From Candidatus Omnitrophota bacterium (GTDB lineage Bacteria; Omnitrophota; Gorgyraeia; Tantalellales; Tantalellaceae): a stretch of DNA of 40,742 bases. Both the position numbers and the translations under genes were made by a program. The stretch is from contig JADFYD010000002.1 in assembly GCA_015233235.1 (NCBI GenBank), positions 1 through 40,742 on the forward strand. Reading direction: 5' to 3'. Below, in pieces: positions 1 through 9,130 of this stretch. Each line of letters opens with the position of its first letter. Position 1 is the stretch's first letter. Under the pieces are notes generated by a model. That model searched no databases, was not told where the DNA came from, and saw only the letters and a program-made list of their open reading frames with translations.

Positions 1-1
1 G

Positions 2-187
2 CCAGGAGTGACTATCATACAAAATGCAGATGGTAGCAGAACTGTGCGATTTACGGCAATTACTATTTCGCATTTAAATTCGGATGGCTCTTCTACTAAT
101 CTTGGATTAGATGACTATCTTTTGCCCGGTGAAAATTATCAGGCATGGAGCACAGTTGGTGCGTATACAATTTATCTTCCTCTATAG
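2..187 (+). CDS. C-terminal end of an unknown protein (5' end outside window)
   Basis: The window opens inside an open frame that reads PGVTIIQNADGSRTVRFTAI and ends in YTIYLPL followed by TAG. The visible 61 residues are rich in Thr, Ser, Gly and Asn with alternating hydrophobic positions, as in beta-rich exported or surface proteins. No family can be named from so short a piece. It stops 92 bases before the next gene on the same strand. Function unknown. Confidence 0.55.
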   Translation, partial: PGVTIIQNADGSRTVRFTAITISHLNSDGSSTNLGLDDYLLPGENYQAWSTVGAYTIYLPL

Positions 188-218
188 ACGTTGAGGGCGA
201 TCCATTCTATATTTTTAC

Positions 219-247
219 TTGCCCGCAATATCCCGATAGTATATCAT
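219..247 (+). promoter_or_regulatory. possible sigma70-type promoter upstream of the CNNM gene
   Basis: TTGCCC and TATCAT are separated by 17 bases, 33 bases before the start codon. The -10 box matches 5 of 6 consensus bases but the -35 is poor, so this is tentative. Confidence 0.3.
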
Positions 248-279
248 AGGAGCGCTTTTAAAAATTAAACAGGAGTCCT

Positions 280-1593
280 ATGGTATTGGGTTTTGATCTG
301 CTTGTTGTCGTTATAATGTTGACGTTGAGCGCCATTTTCGCGGCTTACGAGATGGCTCTGGCGTCAATATCGCAGAACCGCATCGCGTTCCTCGTGGCTG
401 AAAAGAAAAAAGGCGCTAGCGACGCGGCCTTTATGAAAAACCGCATTGTGGCAAGCCTTACCGTCATACAGCTCGGATTTACTCTTGTCAGTTTCATCGC
501 GGCGGCAACAGGTGGAGCGGGTGTGGAGAAAGCTCTTTCGCCGTACTTGCACCGTCTGGGTTTATCCGATTTTGTCGCCGACATTATTTCGCTGTTAGTC
601 CTGGTGTTGCCACTGACGCTGATCACCATAATTTTCGCCGAGCTTGTTCCTAAGATGATAGCACTCAATAACAAGGAATGGATGGTGCTTGCTCTTTCCC
701 CGGCGTTCAAGGTCATGTCCTCAATTTTCTACCCGATCGTTTCGGTGATCGAGGTGCTAGTGAAAAAAATTGTGACTATCCTTATGAGGGACCGAAAAGG
801 GATAGTGATCGATGAAAAACTGCAGGGGTTATATGAACTGAAATCCGCCGTCTCGGGCGCGCGAGCTTCTAAGCTTTTCGGCGCCAGGGAAGAAAAAATA
901 GTCTTATCGGCGGCGCAATTATCTTCGCGTCCCGTGAAAGACATAATTATACCGGTAGCTGACATATTTATGATATACGCCGGAAGTTCGCTTATGGACG
1001 CATTTTTAAAAGCGCATCTGGATATGCATACACGTTTTCCGGTCTGTGAGAAAGAAGATGACCCGCAGACTATTCAAGGTTACATTAATTTTAAAGACAT
1101 TGTCTCGGCGCTCAAAGTCGGGCCAGGCGACGGCACGCTTAAGACGATCATGCGACCGCTAACTAAGATCGATGAAAATACTTCGATTTCCCAGGTGCTT
1201 GAAAAAATGATGCAGGAAAAGGCCCATATTATGCTTGTCTCGGCAAGGGAAAGTACCATAATCGGCATGGTCACCCTAGAAGATATAATAGAGGAACTGG
1301 TGGGTGATATTGAGGACGAATTTGACAGGTCTCTTACGCACATAAAGCCTTATGGCACGGCATGGCTTATAGGCGGGGGAGCCTTAATGACCAAGGTCGC
1401 CTCGACACTTGGTATGGACTGGTCAGAGAAATATCACGCAGGACGCGTTCCTACGCTTGCAGAGTGGTGCCAGCAATCCGTTGGCAAAACCCTTGTCGGC
1501 GGCGAGTTGATAGAAAATGACGGTATCCGCGTAAATCCCCGAAAATTCCGCCGTAGAAAAATGTCAGAAGCCATTGTTAGTAATTTAACATAA
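280..1593 (+). CDS. CNNM/CorC-family membrane protein (DUF21, CBS pair, CorC_HlyC domain)
   Basis: This 437-residue inner-membrane protein has the three-part build of the HlyC/CorC (CNNM) family, linked to Mg2+/Co2+ efflux or homeostasis. An N-terminal DUF21 region has about four hydrophobic segments (roughly residues 3-25, 60-80, 102-124, 138-160). A CBS pair follows at about 207-340 (it ends near GMVTLEDIIEELVGDIEDEFD, the usual CBS2 exit), then a C-terminal CorC_HlyC domain from about 350. The start is supported by AGGAG four bases upstream of ATG. It is unrelated in function to the efflux genes downstream as far as I can see. The family call is firm; the transported ion is not determined by sequence. 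Confidence 0.9.
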   Translation: MVLGFDLLVVVIMLTLSAIFAAYEMALASISQNRIAFLVAEKKKGASDAAFMKNRIVASLTVIQLGFTLVSFIAAATGGAGVEKALSPYLHRLGLSDFVADIISLLVLVLPLTLITIIFAELVPKMIALNNKEWMVLALSPAFKVMSSIFYPIVSVIEVLVKKIVTILMRDRKGIVIDEKLQGLYELKSAVSGARASKLFGAREEKIVLSAAQLSSRPVKDIIIPVADIFMIYAGSSLMDAFLKAHLDMHTRFPVCEKEDDPQTIQGYINFKDIVSALKVGPGDGTLKTIMRPLTKIDENTSISQVLEKMMQEKAHIMLVSARESTIIGMVTLEDIIEELVGDIEDEFDRSLTHIKPYGTAWLIGGGALMTKVASTLGMDWSEKYHAGRVPTLAEWCQQSVGKTLVGGELIENDGIRVNPRKFRRRKMSEAIVSNLT

Positions 1594-1600
1594 TAAAAAG

Positions 1601-1629
1601 TTGAATATCTGGGTTTGTTAGGTTATAAT
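1601..1629 (+). promoter_or_regulatory. strong sigma70-type promoter for the giant exported protein
   Basis: TTGAAT, a 17-base spacer and a perfect TATAAT sit directly after the CNNM stop and about 45 bases before the next start codon. A transcription start near 1636 would give a leader of about 35-40 bases. Confidence 0.75.
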
Positions 1630-1673
1630 GTGCTTAACTATATGCCATAACAAAGGTAATCACAAGGATGTCT

Positions 1674-4600
1674 ATGAAAAAGATCATTTCATGTTTTACT
1701 GCCATTATTTTTCTTTGCACTAATTTTTCCTATGCCAATGTTGTAACTATCAAACCTGACAAGTTAGCGCCGCCCCTCATAAGCCAGGAATATCCTATCA
1801 CCCGTACACAGGACACGTTTCGAAACAGTGTGCGAGACAATGTTAAACTTATGACGTTGTCTTTGTACATCGCCGAGTACTATTTTAAGAATACCGATAA
1901 AAGCACCGATCTATTCAATTATCTCACTAAAACTTTGGGTTTTGATTCTACATTTTTACATTCCAGCGGTATCAATTTTGACGATGTAAAATTTGATACT
2001 GACAGGATTGTGCGTGTTTATTTTTCCGACGCGGTGACAGGAGAGCGAGGCGTGATCGGTGTGGCCGATGTCGACGTCGCGGCCTCTTATGCTTTACGTG
2101 ATAAGAGATGGGAGACACTTAGCGCTGATTCTAAATACGTGTTTTTTATCGCGCAATGCCCGGCTCCGGATAGGTCTAAAACCGGTGCTCAAGATCAGCG
2201 TGACCTGAAGGGCACTAACGCCGCAGAGACAAATCCTGAAATCATAGAATTGATAAAAAATAGAGAGTTGGTCGAGCTTTATCTGGATAATGGAACCGGA
2301 GAACTTAAGGCCAGCAGGCTTAATTTTGTTCCCGGATATGTACCCATGAGAACGCCGGTCGATGTATATCGCGGTTTAGAAATGGATGTTTTACAGCTCT
2401 TTACGCCTGATATACAAAAAAACATAATTGAATGGTTAAAAACACATAAGGTACGGGGTGCGCCGGTCAAATTCAGGATAGCATTGGGAAGGATCGGTTT
2501 GAAATGGTCGAATAGCCCTGAATATTCGAACATTATGCATGCCGGCGTGACCGACGGAGTGATCTATACGGGCAGCGCGTTATTGAGGTATCTGTTCACG
2601 GATGGCGATGAGAATCAAAAATTGCAGCGTATGATCCTTGACGAAGACGAGTACCAGCACCTCATCGGTTTACCGCACGGCTCACAGAGTGACGTGAACG
2701 AGCGCATCGAACATGTTAAATTTCTGGAAGCCACTCGAGGTCTGGAACAGATACGCGCGGCGATGCTTCACAACGACGTATATTTCCTGCAAAGCGAACT
2801 GGAATGTTGTCTTGTCCCCGGGGGCACCAGCACAAAACACCTTTTTGAGATACTCGCGGTCTGTAATGATGTCTCGATGAGCTTGCCCTTGTATGCGGTT
2901 GAAAGCAGATATTCCATAAATCATGCCGTATCTCTTCTCGATGCCGACAGACAGGAAATGCTAGTCAAGATATTGAATTCTGATACGGACCTTGTACGGG
3001 CGAATAGAAGTAACGTTGTGATCGAGGATATACTGTTGCTTCTTGCCCAGGAAAAACTTGATTACGATTGGGTGAAAAAATTCGCTCCTGAATTGGAAAA
3101 AAGGACAGTTTGGCAAATATCGCCTGAAATATGGCATGAGGCCGGCGGACTCGCAAGAGTTATGCAGTATCATGGCGCCGGCATGCTTGAACTATTAAAA
3201 AATTCCGATACGAAATTACGTCACATTGAACCCCATTATCAGTACCGCATCGATCCCATCACAAAAGAACCGATACCGTTCGATTACCGGACCGACATTA
3301 CGCACCCGATCGCGAACCTTAAAGATACCGGTATCAGATTTCAGGTCACTGTAGGCGGAAGGCCGGTGAATGTCGCGGTTTCGAGCGGCAAGAACGATCT
3401 TGGTATAGAGGTGTGGCTGATAAGGGATGTGCAGGATAACGGCAAAAGTTTCTACACGCATTCGCTCTACAATTACAGAAGAGAGCCGTTCGAGCATAAT
3501 CCGACAACTCCTACATGGGAAGAGTTCTCGGCTTTTTATTCAAAGGCGTCGCTTGAACTTGTGAGAATAGTTGAGAACCGCGAAAAGAAAGAAAAAGAGG
3601 AACTTAGAGAGGAGTGGAGAGCTCCCGTTCTGCATCTCAATGATTCACAAACCGCGCTTGTTTCGGTATATCGCAAGATCCTACTGGACCAGGAAATGGA
3701 GAAAAAAAGACATAGCGAAAAATATACCATTGACCCGGTATTGGAGGAGGCGATCATATTTTTTACTACTCACACATACAATAATCGCAGGGATTATTCA
3801 CTCGAAGGGCATAGAAGACAATCTGCCATAGATACGCTGAAATTTCTGGATATTCCCGATAAGTACATGGAACTATTCAGGAATTACAAAGAATTTTCTC
3901 CAGGAAATATAGAATTCCGTTATGATATCGCCTCTGGCGGTCTGAGGTCCGCGGATGGGCAAAGCGCCGTTGCCAAGGCCCACCGCGACGATGTAGCTAT
4001 GTTGGACGAATGGTTGAACGACCCGACAAACACTACGGCCCGGCGCTTGTATGAAGACCTTGACGACCCATTTCTAAATGTTGAGATCGCGGCTATCGCT
4101 AATGGCGATCACCGTGAAGCCAGCGCCGAATATTTTAGGAAATACCTGAAAAGAGTGAACCCTATGGCTGATGTTGAACATCCGGTGCCGGCGGAACTAT
4201 TTGCCGCGAAGAGCGAGGCCAAAAAAAATCTGGCCCTTAAACCAACCATTGATATGTCAGGTAATAGGCGTAAGCGGCTTGTCTATTCCTCTGTCGATGG
4301 GGTCATCGATGATGGAAGGGCTTTTCTTGATCAGGAACGCGCCCTTCCGGTAGTTTCATATTCCGGCCGTCTCGTACGTGAAAAGGTCGGAAGGGGCAGC
4401 AACCTTGACAATGGTACCGGAATAGACGGAAGAGGAGCGTTTGACAACACCAATATCAGGGAACTTGTAAAACGAGGGGTGCAGGTCGTTATATTTGGTA
4501 ACGTTCAATCCAATAATCCTGACAGTGATAGATTGAGCCAGGACCTCATTAATTTGGTGGACGAACTTAAACGTGAATCCGAACGGGAACATTATAAGGG

Positions 4601-7274
4601 AAGGTTGATCTTTGTTCCAAGGTTCATGTTGGATGACCAAAGGGCGCTTCTTGCCGCGTCCGATATACAGGTGCAGGATTCTTATCCAAAAACTGAAGCG
4701 GCAGGGTTTACCGAAGCGGACATCGCTGTCAACGGCGGTTTGGAAGTGGCTACTTTACGTACCGGTAAAGACTATAATGAAGGTGTTGGGGAAGGATTAT
4801 TCCAGGCGCAGGGGTGGCCATTCGATTTTGAGAAACTTGGACGCGGTAACACGCTTGTGCCTGAAACTCTCGACTCAAAAGGTTACTTGAAAGTTATGCT
4901 TGCTGCTTTGAGTATGGGGCTGGAAACTCCCGAACACGCCGTTACGCCCGACGAGCTTGTAACCGTGCTGAAGGAAAAACTATGTCATCATCAGGCGACA
5001 TCTGTAAAACTTAGCAGGGTGCTGGAGGCGCGCATAACCGCAGCGGCGTATTTACGTCTGTTCAGTACCACCATTGCGAAGAAAAAAGCCAAGATACTGG
5101 CTCGTAAAAAATATGATGAAGCGCAGAAAGCCGAAAAAGAATACGGCGAGATCTTGCGGAGATTAGCCAAAGATGTTCCGGATGATTATCTGGTTTATAC
5201 GATATGCCGTTTTGTCCTTGAAAACAGGATTGAAAAAGCCGCGAACGCTTTATTTACGAGCGAGCTATTTCAGCGTGATAAGAAGAATTATGAGCCGATG
5301 GCGCAGGTATTTAATAATTTGATCGTTTTTATTAATGAAGGCAAGGTCACTTCAGCCGATGCCAGGAGATTTATCGGTTTACTGATACAGCGGATCAGTC
5401 TTCTGTCGGAACCGGATTCAAATACTAATCCCGGATCGGCGGAGTTTGCCGGAGCTGTTCAACTTATGGCGGCGCAGTCGCTGATGATCATTTCATGGTT
5501 AGAAACAAGGGTGCCCGGCGCCGATAGGATACGGATAACGTCAAACCGCGAAAAGATGGCGCCAAACGTCGACCACGGCGCTTCGTACATAGACGCTTCG
5601 TCACTTCCGGGAAATTTGAAGAACGCAGATTATGTTCATTTAGGGCTAACCGAATCCGCGCCAAAATATGAGAGCAGGATTTATAAGCCGGCTGTCTTTG
5701 ATATGGGGCTTCTATTGTCTGCGATGGGGTCGCCAGTTTACGGTACATATTTGGTTAATAGCGGGTTTTGCGCGATCCCGGAGACCATACAAAATGCTGT
5801 TGACGGCATTCAAATGAAGCCTCTCTTTGAAACAGCGTTTATCCATAATGTTTTCCCCGGATCTTTGCAAACCGTATCACGCGAAACGGGTCATTTTCAG
5901 GGCAGGAACCTAATACTTAAACAGGCCCTAAGCGGCTATGGTGTACAACTTAATGTGGAATACTCGTCAGATGGGATGAAGGCGGGGAAAATATTTGCGC
6001 AATTTATCTACCCCGGCAGTTATTTCGCGGCGCTTCCCGGGCATGTAAGCTATGTAATCAATTTAGGTGATCTGCGATACCGCGGTGTGCAGTGTGAGTT
6101 GCCGATCGATGTGGCCTCGCGTTTTCGGCCGGATTTTAACTTTAGTAACGAGAATTTAACACGTTTTAAAGAAGTGTTTTTAGGCGTTAAATCTCCCTAT
6201 GCCGGCATTTTGACAAATGACAGGATGGGGATGATTAAGACCGGAGATGATGTCCCCGCGCCTGTGTGGGTGGAATCGCTGGATCACCAGATCCGTGAAA
6301 TGTTCGGGATCGACGGTAAAACTAAAAATTTGACCGATTTTTATCTTCTATCCAGACATGGGCAGCAGGAGAATTTCATAAAAAGTTTGGCGACTTTTGT
6401 GCGGTTGCTTATCGCTTCTGGAGGGGACCAGGCAATGACTGTACCGGAGGGTACCGTAAAACCGCAAATATTTACGTCAAGTGAGTTGGCGGAGGTAGTA
6501 GCGCAGCTGAAACAAAAACCCGCTACTCCAGTGTCGTTGGGATTGACCGATGCGTTGAAGACCTATGTTGATGACAATAGGGACAACCTGAGGTACATAC
6601 TTGATAACAAAGACTCGGAAGACAGGCTTATAAGGATACCTCTCGAGTTGATCGAAAGCGTAGGCGTGGAGAATATACGCGGATACTTAGAAGCGATACA
6701 AGCCACTAAACATGGATATCTCGAGATATTTTCTGTTCAAAATCCGCTTAGTATCGGTAACCCGCACAATCTGGTCGTGAAAGATATACCTGAGCATCTC
6801 AAAAAAGAAAAAAGAACGCGTCAAAACACGATAACTATTTTCCCGGTATTTAAAGGTGACAATCTTCCCAAAAGCCAGGTAAATAGGGTTTGGCAGGAGA
6901 GGCTGGGCGGAGAAGACCCAATGAAAACTATTTTGTCTCCGGCCGGGTATAACTATGACAAAGCCGGGATGATACGCAGTATTATTATGGGCCTTCGTTT
7001 GTCAGAAGTCAGCCATATGGCTAATGGCGAAAGCGGTATAGTGCTATCCGATATACTGGCCGATTTCAAAAAACTATATTCAATGCAAAGTGAGGTCAAC
7101 GGCGAATTTAATATTACCGTTGATGATATCCGCAGCCTTTGCGGCGACGTAAATTTTGATACAATGCTGGCCTCTCTTGATAAAATTATAAAACTGCTTC
7201 CTATCTTACCGCTTTCCACTGAAGAGATACGAGAAATTTACGCTTTTGCCCGGCAATCTCTGGTAAGCGCGTAA
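1674..7274 (+). CDS. giant exported protein with a glycogen/starch-synthase-like (GT5-type GT-B) core
   Basis: This protein is about 1,866 residues, beginning MKKIISCFTAIIFLCTNFSYA, a typical Sec signal peptide. I chose ATG 1674 over 1668 because AAGG then sits six bases upstream instead of touching the start codon. Residues about 480-1090 read like a glycogen synthase. WQISPEIWHEAGGLARV matches the N-terminal KTGGL region and VLHLNDSQTALVSVYRK matches the HDWQTALVP region. FFTTHTYNN carries the HN-type histidine and SGRLVREK keeps the Arg and Lys five apart. EAAGFTEADIAVNGGLEVATLRTG matches EPCGLTQ...RRTG. The ADP-glucose Lys of KTGGL is replaced by Glu. Residues about 22-480 and 1100-1866 are unrecognised and predicted soluble. 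An exported nucleotide-sugar enzyme is odd, so it may be a binding or structural derivative. It lies upstream of a TolC/RND set but has its own promoter. Confidence 0.7.
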   Translation: MKKIISCFTAIIFLCTNFSYANVVTIKPDKLAPPLISQEYPITRTQDTFRNSVRDNVKLMTLSLYIAEYYFKNTDKSTDLFNYLTKTLGFDSTFLHSSGINFDDVKFDTDRIVRVYFSDAVTGERGVIGVADVDVAASYALRDKRWETLSADSKYVFFIAQCPAPDRSKTGAQDQRDLKGTNAAETNPEIIELIKNRELVELYLDNGTGELKASRLNFVPGYVPMRTPVDVYRGLEMDVLQLFTPDIQKNIIEWLKTHKVRGAPVKFRIALGRIGLKWSNSPEYSNIMHAGVTDGVIYTGSALLRYLFTDGDENQKLQRMILDEDEYQHLIGLPHGSQSDVNERIEHVKFLEATRGLEQIRAAMLHNDVYFLQSELECCLVPGGTSTKHLFEILAVCNDVSMSLPLYAVESRYSINHAVSLLDADRQEMLVKILNSDTDLVRANRSNVVIEDILLLLAQEKLDYDWVKKFAPELEKRTVWQISPEIWHEAGGLARVMQYHGAGMLELLKNSDTKLRHIEPHYQYRIDPITKEPIPFDYRTDITHPIANLKDTGIRFQVTVGGRPVNVAVSSGKNDLGIEVWLIRDVQDNGKSFYTHSLYNYRREPFEHNPTTPTWEEFSAFYSKASLELVRIVENREKKEKEELREEWRAPVLHLNDSQTALVSVYRKILLDQEMEKKRHSEKYTIDPVLEEAIIFFTTHTYNNRRDYSLEGHRRQSAIDTLKFLDIPDKYMELFRNYKEFSPGNIEFRYDIASGGLRSADGQSAVAKAHRDDVAMLDEWLNDPTNTTARRLYEDLDDPFLNVEIAAIANGDHREASAEYFRKYLKRVNPMADVEHPVPAELFAAKSEAKKNLALKPTIDMSGNRRKRLVYSSVDGVIDDGRAFLDQERALPVVSYSGRLVREKVGRGSNLDNGTGIDGRGAFDNTNIRELVKRGVQVVIFGNVQSNNPDSDRLSQDLINLVDELKRESEREHYKGRLIFVPRFMLDDQRALLAASDIQVQDSYPKTEAAGFTEADIAVNGGLEVATLRTGKDYNEGVGEGLFQAQGWPFDFEKLGRGNTLVPETLDSKGYLKVMLAALSMGLETPEHAVTPDELVTVLKEKLCHHQATSVKLSRVLEARITAAAYLRLFSTTIAKKKAKILARKKYDEAQKAEKEYGEILRRLAKDVPDDYLVYTICRFVLENRIEKAANALFTSELFQRDKKNYEPMAQVFNNLIVFINEGKVTSADARRFIGLLIQRISLLSEPDSNTNPGSAEFAGAVQLMAAQSLMIISWLETRVPGADRIRITSNREKMAPNVDHGASYIDASSLPGNLKNADYVHLGLTESAPKYESRIYKPAVFDMGLLLSAMGSPVYGTYLVNSGFCAIPETIQNAVDGIQMKPLFETAFIHNVFPGSLQTVSRETGHFQGRNLILKQALSGYGVQLNVEYSSDGMKAGKIFAQFIYPGSYFAALPGHVSYVINLGDLRYRGVQCELPIDVASRFRPDFNFSNENLTRFKEVFLGVKSPYAGILTNDRMGMIKTGDDVPAPVWVESLDHQIREMFGIDGKTKNLTDFYLLSRHGQQENFIKSLATFVRLLIASGGDQAMTVPEGTVKPQIFTSSELAEVVAQLKQKPATPVSLGLTDALKTYVDDNRDNLRYILDNKDSEDRLIRIPLELIESVGVENIRGYLEAIQATKHGYLEIFSVQNPLSIGNPHNLVVKDIPEHLKKEKRTRQNTITIFPVFKGDNLPKSQVNRVWQERLGGEDPMKTILSPAGYNYDKAGMIRSIIMGLRLSEVSHMANGESGIVLSDILADFKKLYSMQSEVNGEFNITVDDIRSLCGDVNFDTMLASLDKIIKLLPILPLSTEEIREIYAFARQSLVSA

Positions 7275-7376
7275 GTTTGTGTTATGGCGATAGCGAAAAA
7301 AGTCAATGAATCGCATAGATAACTTTTAATTATTATGTTAGAATTGCTACGTCTTTAAACATAAAAAAGTTATCAC

Positions 7377-8918
7377 ATGAAAAAAACTGCATACAAATTC
7401 GGCCCGGTAGTATTTATTACACTCATTTCGTTTTTTGCAGTAGTATCTGTCTCTGCCGCAACGCCTGTTCCGCCTTCTAGTCTGGCTACCGAAGCGCGCT
7501 CTACGGAAGAACTCCAGGGAATGAAAGGACTTGACGAAAGAGATAACGGCGCGACTTTTTCCGCTTCAGCAGAGAAGCCCGGCAAAAAAAAATTATTCTC
7601 CGCGAATAAGCCGGAAATGTCGGGTGACCCTGTTTGGGACTCTATAAAACAGAAAAATATCGACGCGGAGGGGAAGCTCGCGTTGGCTGGTTTAATCGAT
7701 ATAGCGCTTAAGAACGCGCCTGCGACAAGTGAAGCATGGAATAATATTAATGTGGCGGCGGCCCAAAAACAGCAGGCGGAAAGCGCATTTTACCCTCAGG
7801 TGGCACTGTCCGGCAGGATTCAAGGCGAAGACACCGTCTCGAACGTTGCTGCCAATAAGTTGAGGAACAATTTTGTCAGTCCCAGCGCTAAAATAACGTA
7901 CCTACTTTTTGATTTCGGCGGCACAGCCGCCCAGGTAGATAATACTTTGCATAAACTTGCCGCCGCGGACGCGCAGTATAACCAGGCTCTGCAGGATCTT
8001 GTGCTGAACGTGGAAGTTGCGTATTACACCTTATACGGCGCGCAGGCGGCGTATGAAGCCGCGAAGGCCGATGTAGCGAATAATAAAGCTAATTATGATG
8101 CGGCCAAGGAAAAATTTGATGCGGGTCTAGCCGTTGAACTCGATGTGTTCCAGGCGAAGACCAATTATGAAAACGCGCTTTATGAGCAGGAGAATGCCAA
8201 ATATAACGTAAAGAGCGGCAAAGCGAATCTTGCAAAAACCATCGGTGTTTCGGCCGATGCCGCCTTTGATATCGCAGCGCCGCTGGAAGAAATATCCGTG
8301 AAGGTGCTCGAGGAAGAAGTGAGCTCTGCTATTGAGGAAGCGATAAAAGCGCGGCCCGATGTGGTCTCGTTCAGAGAAAATTTGAAAGCTGCGGAAGCCC
8401 TGAAAAGAGCCGCTTTTGCCGGGTTTTTCCCGACGATCAATCTGACCGGCACTGGTGGCAAAACGTGGGCTCAATATTATACTCCTTACAAAAGACATGT
8501 TGGTGATACCGATCTTACCGGATATGTCAGCGTGGACTGGAATATCTTTAGCGGCTTCAACGATGTGGCCGTGTCTAAACAGGCTGACGCCGAGGCGAAG
8601 ATAGCCATGGACCAGCTGATAGACGCCGAACTTGGCGCGAGCGCGGATGTATGGATTAAATATTTCAGTTTTAATGCCGCCGTGCAGAAGTTCGCATTGG
8701 GCAAATCGCAATATGAAACGGCTTCGGTGTCATATAATTTGGCCAAAGAGAGCTATGACGCAGGGTTGAAAACTATTCTGGACCTTTTGCAGGCCCAAAG
8801 CGGGCTCAGTACCGCGCGTAAGCAATTTATACAGTCCCGGCAGGACGTGTTTACGTCACTAGCGGGACTCGCGCATTCTATAGGTTCACCGAACGCCAGA
8901 ATAGCTGTAGCAAAATAA
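7377..8918 (+). CDS. TolC-family outer membrane efflux protein
   Basis: This 513-residue protein has a signal peptide (MKKTAYKFGPVVFITLISFFAVVSVSA). It then shows the paired long-helix repeats of the OEP/TolC family, at about residues 105-300 and 325-505. Typical signatures are VAYYTLYGAQAAYEAAKADVANNKANYDAAKEKFDAGL in the first half and YNLAKESYDAGLKTILDLLQAQSGLSTARKQF in the second. It should form the trimeric outer-membrane and periplasmic tunnel for the MFP and RND pump encoded directly downstream in the same direction. No clear Shine-Dalgarno sequence precedes the ATG. About 75 extra residues lie between the signal peptide and the first repeat. Confidence 0.92.
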   Translation: MKKTAYKFGPVVFITLISFFAVVSVSAATPVPPSSLATEARSTEELQGMKGLDERDNGATFSASAEKPGKKKLFSANKPEMSGDPVWDSIKQKNIDAEGKLALAGLIDIALKNAPATSEAWNNINVAAAQKQQAESAFYPQVALSGRIQGEDTVSNVAANKLRNNFVSPSAKITYLLFDFGGTAAQVDNTLHKLAAADAQYNQALQDLVLNVEVAYYTLYGAQAAYEAAKADVANNKANYDAAKEKFDAGLAVELDVFQAKTNYENALYEQENAKYNVKSGKANLAKTIGVSADAAFDIAAPLEEISVKVLEEEVSSAIEEAIKARPDVVSFRENLKAAEALKRAAFAGFFPTINLTGTGGKTWAQYYTPYKRHVGDTDLTGYVSVDWNIFSGFNDVAVSKQADAEAKIAMDQLIDAELGASADVWIKYFSFNAAVQKFALGKSQYETASVSYNLAKESYDAGLKTILDLLQAQSGLSTARKQFIQSRQDVFTSLAGLAHSIGSPNARIAVAK

Positions 8919-8964
8919 ATTGGTACGATTCTTTGATCTTTAGATTCATTTATACGTCCAGGAC

Positions 8965-9074
8965 CGTCATTGCGAGGGAGCGATAGCGACCGAAGCAATC
9001 TCATGAGATCGCCACGGTTGCCTTCGGCAACCTCGCGACGCTTCGCGGATTGCTTCGCTTCGCTCGCAATGACG
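8965..9074. repeat. palindromic intergenic repeat element (CGTCATTGCGAG type)
   Basis: CGTCATTGCGAG at the left end is exactly inverted as CTCGCAATGACG at the right end. A nested perfect hairpin, GGTTGCC-TTC-GGCAACC, lies at 9016-9032. Internal GAAGCAATCTC / GGATTGCTTCG stretches also pair. This is the well-known kind of short non-coding, MITE/REP-like repeat seen in many bacterial genomes. It separates tolC from the membrane-fusion gene without an obvious U-tract terminator. Confidence 0.8.
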
Positions 9075-9130
9075 ACGTTAATTAGAAGTTGTTTCACTTG
9101 AGGTGAGCTGTTAAAGGGAATGGGGGTGTT

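Noticed and set aside
8127-8711. 194-residue minus-strand ORF within tolC
   Set aside because: Antisense shadow; the plus strand encodes clear TolC helix repeats.
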